DNA of 64,000 nucleotides from Xanthomonas hydrangeae (GCA_905142475.1 LR990730.1:3038001-3102000); one strand, 5' to 3'; numbered from the stretch's first letter, positions 36,770 through 45,938 are shown. Notes: a model not told the origin generated them from the letters alone. Translations and numbers: made by a program.

Positions 36770-39700
36770 TCAGCCGCCCCCGCCTCCGTCACCACTGGAC
36801 GCGCCTGACATCGCCTGTTGCTGAGAGCGAGCGGCCATCGTCATCACGGGGCCCGTTGGGTTCCTGTCGATTTCTTCGCGCTCGCGTTGAAACTGCACCA
36901 TCTCCTGCGCCCGTTGCTGATCCAATGCCTCCGTCTTCTGCAAGGTGTCATTGATGCCAGGCGGTGGCGTGTCGAGCGAGGTTTCCGAGTGAAAGCCGGG
37001 CGTTTTGCCAAAGACAAAGGCGACATCATCTTGGATGATCACTTTGCGGAGTTCATCCGCGCGTTCGATCCCTGACTCTTTGACGGCATGCAATACCTCA
37101 GCCGTCTTCTCATCGGAGGTGCCTTTCGGGAGCTGCGCCTGGATGGCGGAGAACAACGCGTAATCCCGATGATCAGAGAGAAACGCCTGCTGAGCGACAT
37201 CTTGGGAGGGTCTCGCTTGCTCGACCCGATCCTCATCGTTCATACCTGGGCTTGAACGCCCGCCCGCCCCGCCGAAGCTCGGCGATGACACATAGGAGGT
37301 CGTGCGCTCAGGCGAGACGATCTGTGCCGGCATTTCGCTCTGCGTTGGCGTTGCCGGCAATGTCGCTTGCGCAACCTCTGGCTGCGTTGCCTGCAATGGA
37401 ACAGCCGATGGCGCGTCGTTCTGTGGTGCAACTCCTTGCGCTTGCTGCTCACCGCCCTGCTCCATCGCCGCATTCGCCGATGTCGGCTCTGTGGTTTTCG
37501 AGGCATCTCGGCGCGCGTGTTGTGGCTGGGACAGCGCTTCATCCAGGTCTGGGCCGGCAACGCCCGTTGCCGGAAGACCTTGGTCTTGCTGGAACTGCCT
37601 CACCGCATGTTCGGTCTCTGGACCGTAGTGCCCGTCTTGCGGCACGGCCTGACCGTTTGGACCACGCGCATCCACTTGCTGCAAGCGATACTGCAAGAAC
37701 TCGACCTCTTGTCCCCGGTCGCCCAGGCGCAACCCTTCCACCTCACCTGATGCCGACGGCGTTGTTGGAACAATTGCCTGGGTTGAAGCTTCCTCACGAG
37801 ACGTGAGAGTTGATGCTGCCGATCCAACGCTCGGCACAGATGCGCTTGCCGAGGGTGGGGCGACTGCCTCCGCCTTCGGCTGGACTGCGCCGGCTGTCGG
37901 AGGTGCGTCAACCTCAGGTGTTCGGGTTTCTTGGGGTTCGCGTTGTGGGACAGGCTCGGGCTTCGGCTCGGCAGGCTTGGCGACCGGGCGCGGCTCTTCC
38001 TGCGCTTGCACATTGACGGGTGAAGGGATCACAACTGGGGCAGGCGTTGCCATCTCCGCAGCAGCAGGCGCGTCGGGTGTGCGTGCAACGTCTCGATCTC
38101 GCTGCACGTCAATGGCTGCCTGAGGCGCTTGGCTTTCGTCTACACGCGGAGCGGTGACGGTCGTTACGGCGAAGCTTGCGACCTGTTGCGCCTCTTGCGT
38201 GGAAATGCCCTGCCGATTGGCCTCGCGCAATGCTTGATCGTAGGCATCGCGCTCTTGGGGCGATTGCGCATCAATGCGCAGCTCGGGTGCACCCGTCGAA
38301 GGTGGTTGCTCTTGCCGAACTGATTGCACCTGCCCAAGTGCCTGATGGATGTCATCAGTGCTGGTCGTTGCTGCAACACGCACCACACCATCGGCGTCAC
38401 GGCTCAAATGCTGGATGGGGCTATCCACCGAATATTGCCCGCTCGCATCACGCTCCAATGCCAAAGAGCTGGTCGCTGCATCAATCCCGTTTACCTCACG
38501 GGTCTTTTGCACCGCATGCTGGATCGCGCTTGCAGTCTGGGCATTGGGCGCAACGCCATAGGCGGCATACGTCGCTTCAGTATTGGCCTGGTCTTGTTGC
38601 TGTGGCGTTGGCGTTTGCCGCGCAAGCATCTGTGCCATTGCCTGCGCATGCTGCTCCAAGGCCGGTTGCAAGCGTTCACGCGTTGCATTGAGTTCCAACG
38701 GGACATTGCCTTCGGCAGCGACTCCGTCATGCCGCCACTGTCCTTGCGTATCGCGCTGATACTGCCTGCCGTCTGATGCTTGCAACGAATCCGGGTTCAA
38801 GGCCGCCTGCACGGCCGCTGGAACAGGGCCGAAGTCGTCCCAGCCATTGCGCTGATAAGCAGCTTGATAGGTCGCTGCAATCGCAGCTGGGCCACGGGCA
38901 ATGTTGGCGTCAATCACCTGGGCTGCTTGCTGGTCCAACGCGGCACTTCGCTCGGGGCTTGCTGGATCCACCGTCCAGATGGGACGATCGTTCCGGTCGA
39001 CTTCATCGGCGACCATCCGTGACCACTGGCCACTTGCCGGATCATGCCTCCAATCCCGTGCGTAGAGATGCGCCGCATCTGCGTCACTGGATGGCTGCAC
39101 ATAGGGATTACTGGGTTGCACCTTGCCCAGCGCCTGCTCGGTCGCTTCGCTACTGGCGTGATAGTTCAGCTCGCGCGCTTTTTCTGGCAGCGCGAACATG
39201 CCCTGCTTCTGTTGGGTATCCACGCCATCGTTTTGCAGGTCGGCTTTTTCTTGGCGAAGCCACTGGCTGCCGTTGAACTCCCAGCTCACGCCCTGCTTGT
39301 CGGTTTGCGTATAGATCTGGCGGTTGTCCCAGAGCGTCACAGCCTTGTCGGCAGCAGCACTGAACAGATAACCATCGGCCACCACCAGCGCGACCGGACC
39401 GGCACCGGTCGTGCCAAACACGGCAGCAGCGCCGGCACCTCCCGCCCAGCCGCCCGCGCCCCGGGCAGCAAAGTGCAGCGCTTCCGAGCGCGCAGCGGTG
39501 AGGTTGTCTTGTGCCAACAACGTGCCAACACGCTCGCCGGTTTGCGACGCGTCGTAGGCGGTGGCAGCAACACCCAAACCCGCAAGCCCTGCTGTCATCC
39601 CGGCGCGACGCAAGCCTGGGATCTCCGGCTCAGGCACAGGCACGCGTGCAGGCGGAGCACCTGGCCGCACAAGTTCGTCGATGGTGGCAATGCCCTCCAT

Positions 39701-40576
39701 GCGACTAGCAACCACATCGCTCACCCGGAGCTTGGCATGCTCCTCAAGCAGTTTTGCTTGGACATCAGGATCAGATTTCGGGATCTTTTGGACATGGTCC
39801 GGCAAGACACGGTGCCAATCGACTTGTTTTTGCCAAGCCTCTCGAAGATGCTCGGTGAAAGCAGGATCTTTAAGCCGCGCATTCCGTGCTTCTTCCAACG
39901 CTTGACCAGGCATGCGTGCATCAGTGCGACTGTCGTAAAGCTCGATGCCCTCACGATTGAAGATGCGGATCGGCACGTCGCTGTTCGCATGGATGGTATC
40001 CAAACTGACAGGGAGCTTTCCGTAGATTGCATCACGCGCGCCCTCAGGCACATGGCGACCATAGCCTTGCCTGTCGGTGTTGGCCGTAAAACGCTCATCG
40101 ACACCATGCTCACTCTCCAACTTAGGAGAAGCAACAGCACGCACCTCGACCTCATAGCCTTGCTCTTGCAGGCCTTTGATCAACGTCTCCGACGCCCATT
40201 TTCCATCACTCAATGTGGTGTCGAAAATAAGGTTCTTTTTCTCCGCAGTCGCTGCTACGCGTAGCTCATCGGCCCAAGAGCTCGCGTCCTTGTGGGTTCG
40301 ACCAGACCATTCATAAGGATTTTCGCGTCGAAAGTCAGCGACGCGCGGATGGTGGCGGCGCAACTCATCCGGATCGATTGTGACGGCATTTTGATCAAGC
40401 TCGGCCTTCGCCTGGGCTACCAGACCGCCCTTACCAGCACCAGGCTGACCGCCCAAAATGATTGCTTTCGGCTGCTGCTGGGCTGTTGAATTGATGAAAT
40501 CTTGAGCGGTTAGTATTTGCTCGCGTAGGATCTGCTCATGGAGCCCCTTTGGTAGCACATCGGTTTCATCAGCCAT
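36770..40576 (-). CDS. Giant zeta-toxin-like kinase with C-terminal effector-type regions
   Basis: 1268 residues. Residues about 20-230 form a zeta-toxin domain with the P-loop GGQPGAGKGG, the Asp of TIDPDELRRHHP and the partner strand FDTTLS; zeta toxins phosphorylate UDP-N-acetylglucosamine and block wall synthesis. A hydrophobic Ala/Gly-rich segment follows (about 320-400), then long repeats rich in Gln, Asp and Ala including SGQYSVDSPIQH (about 712), a peptidoglycan-binding-like domain (about 944-1015, GDRGQEVEFLQYRLQQ...DGHYGPETEHAVRQF), and a C-terminal segment (about 1130-1200, DHRDYALFSAI, GTSDEK) laid out like the XVIPCD tails of Xanthomonas T4SS effectors. It sits downstream of a small partner gene and a coupling ATPase in one operon. 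Export is an inference; a plain plasmid-type toxin is shorter by about 1000 residues. Confidence 0.8.
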   Translation of the reverse strand: MADETDVLPKGLHEQILREQILTAQDFINSTAQQQPKAIILGGQPGAGKGGLVAQAKAELDQNAVTIDPDELRRHHPRVADFRRENPYEWSGRTHKDASSWADELRVAATAEKKNLIFDTTLSDGKWASETLIKGLQEQGYEVEVRAVASPKLESEHGVDERFTANTDRQGYGRHVPEGARDAIYGKLPVSLDTIHANSDVPIRIFNREGIELYDSRTDARMPGQALEEARNARLKDPAFTEHLREAWQKQVDWHRVLPDHVQKIPKSDPDVQAKLLEEHAKLRVSDVVASRMEGIATIDELVRPGAPPARVPVPEPEIPGLRRAGMTAGLAGLGVAATAYDASQTGERVGTLLAQDNLTAARSEALHFAARGAGGWAGGAGAAAVFGTTGAGPVALVVADGYLFSAAADKAVTLWDNRQIYTQTDKQGVSWEFNGSQWLRQEKADLQNDGVDTQQKQGMFALPEKARELNYHASSEATEQALGKVQPSNPYVQPSSDADAAHLYARDWRHDPASGQWSRMVADEVDRNDRPIWTVDPASPERSAALDQQAAQVIDANIARGPAAIAATYQAAYQRNGWDDFGPVPAAVQAALNPDSLQASDGRQYQRDTQGQWRHDGVAAEGNVPLELNATRERLQPALEQHAQAMAQMLARQTPTPQQQDQANTEATYAAYGVAPNAQTASAIQHAVQKTREVNGIDAATSSLALERDASGQYSVDSPIQHLSRDADGVVRVAATTSTDDIHQALGQVQSVRQEQPPSTGAPELRIDAQSPQERDAYDQALREANRQGISTQEAQQVASFAVTTVTAPRVDESQAPQAAIDVQRDRDVARTPDAPAAAEMATPAPVVIPSPVNVQAQEEPRPVAKPAEPKPEPVPQREPQETRTPEVDAPPTAGAVQPKAEAVAPPSASASVPSVGSAASTLTSREEASTQAIVPTTPSASGEVEGLRLGDRGQEVEFLQYRLQQVDARGPNGQAVPQDGHYGPETEHAVRQFQQDQGLPATGVAGPDLDEALSQPQHARRDASKTTEPTSANAAMEQGGEQQAQGVAPQNDAPSAVPLQATQPEVAQATLPATPTQSEMPAQIVSPERTTSYVSSPSFGGAGGRSSPGMNDEDRVEQARPSQDVAQQAFLSDHRDYALFSAIQAQLPKGTSDEKTAEVLHAVKESGIERADELRKVIIQDDVAFVFGKTPGFHSETSLDTPPPGINDTLQKTEALDQQRAQEMVQFQREREEIDRNPTGPVMTMAARSQQQAMSGASSGDGGGGG

Positions 40577-41156
40577 GACGATGACTCGAACTTGGGAACC
40601 CAAAATAGTCCATCAAGTTCTGCTCCTTCCATGCGCCCTTAGAGGCGCTATGAAGCATAAGCAGATGCGTTGACTTCGCCAGTGCGATTGCTTCTTGGTC
40701 GCCCGTTTGCTCAGCGATTCGTAGCTTTTCGCGTGATTCGTCAACGAAAGTATCGAGACAGCCCTCGATCGCCCAGATCGCAAACTCCAAGGGTGGTGTG
40801 ATCGCCGATGGCTTATCGACCGACTCCTGAAGCGCGTTTTCTAGCCGCGCAATGTGATCGGGGTAATCCTTGAAGCTTTCGCGCAACCCTTGTGGCACTG
40901 GTGGTCGTGCGCCGATCGAATCAGGGGAAGAATCGTTGGTCTGAGTCATGACAGCATCCTGATTGAGGTGTGGCGTTGGACGTGGAAGATTGGGCTTGCG
41001 ATTAGGCGTTGCCACGGACGCCCCCGGTTGCAATGGCCCTAACTGCTGCACAGTGCGCGCATTGATTAATGCCAGGTCACGCAGAAGCTGTTGACTGTGA
41101 CTGCCACCAGCCTTCAATCGATTCTGAGGCACATTGGAAGGTGTGCTATCACTCAT
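40569..41156 (-). CDS. Small partner of the zeta-toxin-like protein (possible antitoxin or adaptor)
   Basis: 195-residue soluble protein. The N-terminal 70 residues are disordered-looking (Pro, Asn, Gln); the C-terminal part is helical (EFAIWAIEGCLDTFVDESREKLRIAE). It overlaps the coupling-protein gene by 4 bp (ATGA) and the toxin gene by 8 bp, so the three are translationally coupled. It shows no clear similarity to epsilon antitoxin. Its position suggests it neutralises the toxin in the donor, or links it to the coupling protein for export. Function not established. Confidence 0.6.
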   Translation of the reverse strand: MSDSTPSNVPQNRLKAGGSHSQQLLRDLALINARTVQQLGPLQPGASVATPNRKPNLPRPTPHLNQDAVMTQTNDSSPDSIGARPPVPQGLRESFKDYPDHIARLENALQESVDKPSAITPPLEFAIWAIEGCLDTFVDESREKLRIAEQTGDQEAIALAKSTHLLMLHSASKGAWKEQNLMDYFGFPSSSHRHG

Positions 41157-42850
41157 GCGGGAACCATCTGTAAGGCTTCAATCTTCACCTTCGGCAACAA
41201 GCGCTTGGTGAAGTAGGCGTCTTCGTAATACTTGATCTTCTCGCAGAGCACCGGGCTTGGTATGCCTTCATAGAGAAAGACTTCCTTGTCAAAGCCCATC
41301 GCCTTCAACTCTTGCGGCAGCATCAAGGCACGGCGTTGCTCGGTCTCGGAGTAGGACACGCTGCTTTGCTTGCCACTGGTGTGCGACTTGTTCTTCTTGC
41401 GCACCGTGGTGTAGCCGAGCATGTCCGAATAGTCGTTGGCGTCTTGCTGCTCGCGCGGGGCGTAGACAATTTGCAAGGCATGGTTGGTGATGATCGTGCG
41501 CGAGACATCCTTGCCATAGGTCGCATCCAGCTGCGCCATGCTCTGGATGATCGGCAGCAAGCGGATGTTGTAGCCGGCCATGTAGCTCACCGCGCTTGCG
41601 ATGATGTCGACCCGGCCGATGGACGTGAACTCATCCATCAGCAGCAAACACTGGTGTTTGAGCGCCGGATTGTTCTGCGGCAGCTCTATGGTGTTGAGAT
41701 TGATGAGCTGACTAAACAGCAGGTTGATCAACAGGCGGCTTTCGGCCAGCTTGTTCGGCTGGATGCCAATGTAGATGCTCATCTTCTTCTTGCGCACATC
41801 GGTGAGCAAGAAGTCATTGCCGCTGGTGGCCGCATCCAGGATTGGGTTGATGAATTGGTTGAGCGGCTCCTTGAACGTGCCCATGATCGAGGCGAACGTC
41901 TCTTCGGCTTGCGAGAGCAAGTTGTCAAAGGCCATCTTGGCATCGCGTCCCAGGAAGTCGCGCTGCGAGAGCTTTTTGAGGTAGCCCTTCAAGTCGCTAC
42001 CATCGCCAGACGACACGCGATAGAGCATCCCAAGCGTTGGGAACATCCAGGTGTCTTTTGGATGCTTACGCTTGATCTGATCGTCAAGGCTATCGAACAG
42101 ATAGAGCGTAAACGCCATGAAGGCGTTGCGCGCTTGGCTCACCCAGAACTTCTGGGCGTCGGAGCCATCTGGGTAGAGCATCGCCGCGACACTCATCAGA
42201 TCCGACACGCGAAAGGCGGGATCGGGCGAGATGTAGCTCAGTGGATTCCAGCGGTGCGTGCGCCCGTCTTCTGCAAAGGGGTTGAACAAAAAGACCTCTT
42301 GGCCTTGGCTCTTGCGCCAGCCGGAAGTCAGATCGAAGTTTTCCTGCTTGATGTCCAGGACTACCACCGAGCCTTGGTAGTCGAGCAGATTGGGAATGAC
42401 GATGCCAACACCCTTGCCCGAACGCGTGGGCGCGGCCAGGATCACAAACTGCTGGCCGGGCAAGCGCACCAACTTGCCGCCGTGCTTGCCGACCACGATG
42501 CCGGTTGGCGACGGCTTGAGCATGTCCTTCTTGCCCAGATCACTGCCGGACGCAAAGCGCGCGTCGCCATGCAAGGCGGCGACCTTTCGCTTGAACAGCG
42601 GGATCAGCAATGCGATCCAGGCCAAGAGCGGCACGCCCAAGCCGAGGGCGCCAGCCAGCTTGATCTTGGTGGCATAGGGAGCGAACTGCGGGAGGTCCAG
42701 CGCTTTGACGTAAGACCAGTAGGTGCCGACGGTGAGGGGACCGGCCACCTTCAACAGCATCAAGATCAACTGACCCGACAGGTAGACCCCTGCGGTGAGG
42801 GCAAGAAGCAAGAGCACGGTGGCGACACTGAGCTTGGTCTTGCCGGTCAT
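41153..42850 (-). CDS. VirD4/TraG-type coupling protein (T4CP)
   Basis: 565-residue inner-membrane ATPase that links relaxosome and effectors to a type IV secretion channel. Two N-terminal membrane segments (LSVATVLLLLALTAGVYLSG; LGLGVPLLAWIALLIPLF) are followed by the conserved HGDARFAS, Walker A APTRSGKGVG (about residue 142), FDLTSGWR, NPLSYIS, and Walker B LLLMDEFTSIG (about residue 402). It heads an operon with the small partner and the zeta-like protein. No virB homologue lies in the island, so it would need a channel encoded elsewhere. Confidence 0.92.
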   Translation of the reverse strand: MTGKTKLSVATVLLLLALTAGVYLSGQLILMLLKVAGPLTVGTYWSYVKALDLPQFAPYATKIKLAGALGLGVPLLAWIALLIPLFKRKVAALHGDARFASGSDLGKKDMLKPSPTGIVVGKHGGKLVRLPGQQFVILAAPTRSGKGVGIVIPNLLDYQGSVVVLDIKQENFDLTSGWRKSQGQEVFLFNPFAEDGRTHRWNPLSYISPDPAFRVSDLMSVAAMLYPDGSDAQKFWVSQARNAFMAFTLYLFDSLDDQIKRKHPKDTWMFPTLGMLYRVSSGDGSDLKGYLKKLSQRDFLGRDAKMAFDNLLSQAEETFASIMGTFKEPLNQFINPILDAATSGNDFLLTDVRKKKMSIYIGIQPNKLAESRLLINLLFSQLINLNTIELPQNNPALKHQCLLLMDEFTSIGRVDIIASAVSYMAGYNIRLLPIIQSMAQLDATYGKDVSRTIITNHALQIVYAPREQQDANDYSDMLGYTTVRKKNKSHTSGKQSSVSYSETEQRRALMLPQELKAMGFDKEVFLYEGIPSPVLCEKIKYYEDAYFTKRLLPKVKIEALQMVPA

Positions 42851-43012
42851 GACGCGCTGCCTTCCATCTGTGATCCCTGGCTTGTTTGAAAACGACCGTC
42901 CGCTCGCAAGATTACAGGATCACACCGCCCGCTCAGATCGGATGGGCATTGGCATCCGTGTAGGAATTGTCTGATCTGCACGCATGCCAAGACACCAACA
43001 AGGACCTTCTCA

Positions 43013-43375
43013 CTATGCGCCAGAGGGATCGCTGCGCTGGGCTTTGAGCTGCAATTCGGCGACGACCTTTCGCTGCTCTTCGACGGAGAGCTTCGCGAGC
43101 GCTTGGATGGCATCTGCCACCTCCTCGGTCTCGGCGAAGAAGGCCGCCAGTGGCATGCCGAGGGCGTCGGCCAGGCGCTTGGCGGTGCGCAAGTCGCACT
43201 CGTTGACGCCCTTCTCGTAGCGATTGATGCGAGTCCTGGCCACCTCAGGTGCCAGTCCAGCGGCAACCCCCAAGGCTTCCTGGGTCAGCTCGGCCTTCTG
43301 GCGCGCGTGACGGAGGCGGTTGGCGAAGATGAGACGAGCGTCGTCCAGATCCAAAATGTGACCACAAACATGCAA
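43013..43375 (-). CDS. XRE-family transcriptional regulator
   Basis: 120 residues. An HTH_3 domain lies at about residues 15-75 (RLRHARQKAELTQEALGVAAGL, then RINRYEKGVNECDL and LADALGMPLAAFF), followed by a helical tail (EVADAIQALAKLSVEEQRKVVAELQ). It lies 162 bp upstream of the coupling-protein operon on the same strand and may control it; alternatively it is an autonomous phage-type repressor. No operator identified. The 220 bases between it and the divergent lipoprotein gene hold no supported gene. Confidence 0.8.
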   Translation of the reverse strand: MHVCGHILDLDDARLIFANRLRHARQKAELTQEALGVAAGLAPEVARTRINRYEKGVNECDLRTAKRLADALGMPLAAFFAETEEVADAIQALAKLSVEEQRKVVAELQLKAQRSDPSGA

Positions 43376-43595
43376 TGACGTGTTTGAGCATGAGGTCTCC
43401 GACTTGCCTTGTCTGTTACTTTATCAGTAACATGGTTCCGTCCGCCAATCAACTGCGACTGCCAAGCACCAACAGCGGTCGTTCCTGGCGGTGCGCGGAG
43501 GCGTGCAGCCATTGAGCACGCCGGCAATCAGGTGATCCGAACCTGCTGGTCTGGTGGATCCCCAGCGCTCTTCCCTTCCTCTTTTGGAGATGCAC

Positions 43596-43907
43596 ATGTC
43601 AAAGCGTTGCTTGGCCCTGGTTGGCCTGATGTCGGTCTGTTTGGCCAGCTGCTCTGGCGGCGGCCCCGCTGAGACTGAGCGGGAGCACGCTTTTTTGCAG
43701 TTCGTCAAAGCGAACAGCAATGACGAGGCCAGGATCGAAGACTTCAAGAGCAATCAGTGCCAGAAGGCGGAAGGTGCTCCGAGCTACACGTGCGATGCCA
43801 GCGCCAAGGTGAAGGCCTTGGGTCAAGACTTCGGCAATCAAATGGACGGGGTCTACACCTTCACCAAGGTGGGCGGCACTTGGAAGATCACTGCCCGCGT
43901 CCAATAG
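43596..43907 (+). CDS. Small lipoprotein
   Basis: 103-residue protein with a lipoprotein signal: MSKRCLALVGLMSVCLASC, lipobox LASC, Cys19. The mature part (about 84 residues) has two further Cys (QCQKAEG and YTCDAS) that could form a disulfide and ends with a strand pair (GVYTFTKVGGTWKITARVQ). ATG 43596 is favoured by GGAG six bases upstream. Mobile elements often carry small lipoproteins for entry exclusion or envelope functions; no specific family is recognised here. Confidence 0.75.
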   Translation: MSKRCLALVGLMSVCLASCSGGGPAETEREHAFLQFVKANSNDEARIEDFKSNQCQKAEGAPSYTCDASAKVKALGQDFGNQMDGVYTFTKVGGTWKITARVQ

Positions 43908-43955
43908 CCGCCGTTGGCGATCAACGGCGACCCCATCCTTACCTCAGGAACTCAC

Positions 43956-44348
43956 ATGACGGTCGGCACTTTTCTTACCCTGGTCTTCTTCGCTGGCTGC
44001 GCCGCGATCTTCTTGGTGCTTGCCAAAACGGTGAAAACGCGCAGCGACAACGCAACATTTGACCATGACTTCCAGCGGTTTTATGGCTACAAAAACACGC
44101 GCATTGCTGTGTCTACAGCACGCGCCATGATCAAGTTCAAAGCCGGCCATCGCATCAAGGCTTATGCGTTGAGCGATGTGCGGTCCTGGGAAAAGCACTG
44201 GCACAACTACAACCGCGAAGGCACGCTGACACTCAACGTGCGAGATATCGATCATCCGGTGTGGACCATCAAGTTCGGGAACGAGACCGAGATGAACCGG
44301 TGGTATGAACTGGTCCGTCAGGCCGTCAACGAAAAATTGAAGCTCTGA
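43956..44348 (+). CDS. DUF4755-like single-helix membrane protein
   Basis: 130-residue protein starting MTVGTFLTLVFFAGCAAIFLVLAK, one membrane helix at the extreme N-terminus, followed by a soluble domain (FYGYKNTRIAVSTARAMIKF, VRSWEKHWHNYN, HPVWTIKFGNETEMNRWYELV) of beta strands and a final helix, like a pleckstrin-type fold. The pattern matches the uncharacterised DUF4755 family often seen on plasmids and islands. It follows the lipoprotein gene by about 50 bases on the same strand, so the two may be one transcript. Confidence 0.65.
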   Translation: MTVGTFLTLVFFAGCAAIFLVLAKTVKTRSDNATFDHDFQRFYGYKNTRIAVSTARAMIKFKAGHRIKAYALSDVRSWEKHWHNYNREGTLTLNVRDIDHPVWTIKFGNETEMNRWYELVRQAVNEKLKL

Positions 44349-44436
44349 CCGTCCGACAATTGCGCTAGGCGACTGGGCTTGACGGCGAAGGCTTCTCTGC
44401 TACGAATCAAAGAACCACAACATTGGATTCGTCATT

Positions 44437-44646
44437 ATGTCTTCTGCCGTCCACTTCTCCGCTATGCCCCTCGACCACCAAGAAATCCAAACGCGCCAAG
44501 AGCACGTGGAAACCTGGATCGCCCAACAAAACACGGCTGGCTTTGGCGTTGATCAGCACATGGCAGACGCCCTCAATGCGTATCTTGATGGCCGTTTCGA
44601 TCTGCTTGGATTGCTGACAGAGCTTCGTCGTCCCTACTTGAACTGA
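44437..44646 (+). CDS. Small protein, possibly VbhA-like antitoxin
   Basis: 69 residues with one predicted helix bundle: RQEHVETWIAQQNTAGFGVD, then a short helix (MADALNAYLDGRFDLLGLL). This order resembles the VbhA-type antitoxin fold (helix, conserved Gly, second helix with an aspartate-glycine turn) that partners Fic toxins, but no Fic gene is nearby and the match is loose. It is convergent with the second relaxase-like gene, overlapping its 3' end by 74 bp. Confidence 0.4.
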   Translation: MSSAVHFSAMPLDHQEIQTRQEHVETWIAQQNTAGFGVDQHMADALNAYLDGRFDLLGLLTELRRPYLN

Positions 44647-45463
44647 GCCCGCCAGTGGATGACATCATGATGGGCATCTGCGCCACCGAGGTCTCATCAG
44701 CAGAAGTGTCCATGCCCAGCCCTTTGCGCTCTCGCTGGGCCTGCTCCGCCGTGTGGCCGTCCGGCAGGCTCAACAGTCGCCCTTTCTGGCGGTAGCGGGA
44801 CAGAAGCTGCTCGAAGCTTGCTTGTCCTTGGACAAAGATCCCGTTGCCTCGCATCGCTTCCAAGCGTTCCGTCAAGGGCGGATGCTCCAACGATTTGCCC
44901 ATGCCAGCCTGTTCAAGGTGCCCCTTGATGCGCTCAGCGATCATCGCGCGGATCCACTCGACTTCCTCCTTGCCATTGATGCGCCCGTCTAACGCACGCG
45001 TCTTTGTCGTCAGCCCCGAGGCTTCCATGCACCTGGTTGTCGCAAGCAGATGGGCGTAGAAGTAGCGAGGATCATCTTTGGTCGGGCGATGGTGACTCGC
45101 TTGCAGGGCAAAGCCATATCGCTCAATCAGGCGATGTGCGATATCGAGCACTAACTCCCAGCGCGTGGGGTCATCGAGTTCGTGCGGCAGCGCGATGGCG
45201 AAGTCGCGGCAGACGGTGCTGTTGCAGCGTCGCTCTGCCGCTTCTGCAGCGGCCCAAAGTGCTTGCGGGTCATCCACCCATGCCGGCGAACCAGGTAGTG
45301 CCATGCAACGCGATTGGATGATGCCTGCCCTACCCCGATAGTCGTGGCGAGCACCTGAGGTCGGATTGGTGAGCAGATAGCCGCCGCGATAGGCGGCAGC
45401 TGCGATTGCAGAGTGCCCCTTCGCTCGGCTGTAAGTTTTGATGCGGGTGTGGTAAATGGCCAT
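44573..45463 (-). CDS. Second MobA/MobL-family relaxase-like protein with altered His motif
   Basis: 296 residues. The N-terminus (MAIYHTRIKTYSRAKGHSAIAAAAYRGG) and ALPHELDDPTRWEL are typical MobA/MobL. At the metal site, where the first relaxase has HHVHLL, this one reads RYFYAHLL, so only one of the clustered histidines remains (plus HH in ASHHRP a few residues earlier). The protein is short, lacking the long C-terminal region of the first relaxase. Nicking activity is doubtful; it may be an inactivated paralogue or an accessory protein. The upstream 120 bp hold two palindromes before IS copy B. Confidence 0.7.
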   Translation of the reverse strand: MAIYHTRIKTYSRAKGHSAIAAAAYRGGYLLTNPTSGARHDYRGRAGIIQSRCMALPGSPAWVDDPQALWAAAEAAERRCNSTVCRDFAIALPHELDDPTRWELVLDIAHRLIERYGFALQASHHRPTKDDPRYFYAHLLATTRCMEASGLTTKTRALDGRINGKEEVEWIRAMIAERIKGHLEQAGMGKSLEHPPLTERLEAMRGNGIFVQGQASFEQLLSRYRQKGRLLSLPDGHTAEQAQRERKGLGMDTSADETSVAQMPIMMSSTGGLSSSRDDEALSAIQADRNGHQDTH

Positions 45464-45474
45464 GTGTATTTCCT

Positions 45475-45500
45475 GAGTCAGAGTTCATCAGTTCTGACTC
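45475..45500. repeat. Inverted repeat upstream of the second relaxase-like gene
   Basis: Perfect 8-bp arms GAGTCAGA / TCTGACTC with a 10-bp spacer, 12 bp from the start of the gene. A second one, TTGCCTG / CAGGCAA with 9-bp spacer, is at 45553-45575. They could be operators or remnants of an oriT; no nick core like that at 29965 is present. Confidence 0.45.
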
Positions 45501-45648
45501 AAGATTTGCCAGGGCTCAAGAGCGTAAAACGCCGATTCCCGAGGATTCTAGTTTGCCTGTTATGGAATCAGGCAAGACTTCGATCTGATACGCCCAGGGT
45601 TTCCTAGACATCTCAAGGCCATGGAAAATGGTCGATTCGGAGGTGTCT

Positions 45649-45921
45649 ATGAGCAGCAAGCGGTATACGGATGAGTTCAAGATCGAGGCGATCCGGCAAG
45701 TGACTGATCGTGGGTTCAAGGTGGCAGAAGTGGCCGAGCGCCTGGGTGTCACCACGCACAGCCTGTACGCCTGGCTGCGCACGTTCGGCAAGCCTGGCGT
45801 GGTGCAGCGCGCCGAGGTGGACCAGAGCGCCGAGGTTCGGCGGCTGAAGGCAGAGTTGCGTCGAGTGACCGAGGAGCGCGACATCCTAAAAAAGGCCGCC
45901 GCGTACTTTGCCAAGGGGTAA
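45649..45921 (+). CDS. IS3-family transposase OrfA (copy B)
   Basis: HTH_Tnp_1 protein starting MSSKRYTDEF; ATG 45649 follows GGAGGTG. The -1 slippery heptamer AAAAAAG is at 45888-45894, allowing an OrfAB fusion. Identical to the OrfA of copy A. Confidence 0.9.
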   Translation: MSSKRYTDEFKIEAIRQVTDRGFKVAEVAERLGVTTHSLYAWLRTFGKPGVVQRAEVDQSAEVRRLKAELRRVTEERDILKKAAAYFAKG

Positions 45922-45938
45922 AGGCAAAGTACGCCTTC

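Noticed and set aside
44573-45463. Second relaxase-like gene as a truncated victim of IS copy B
   Set aside because: Its start lies 122 bp from the IS and its N-terminus is complete, so the IS does not cut it.
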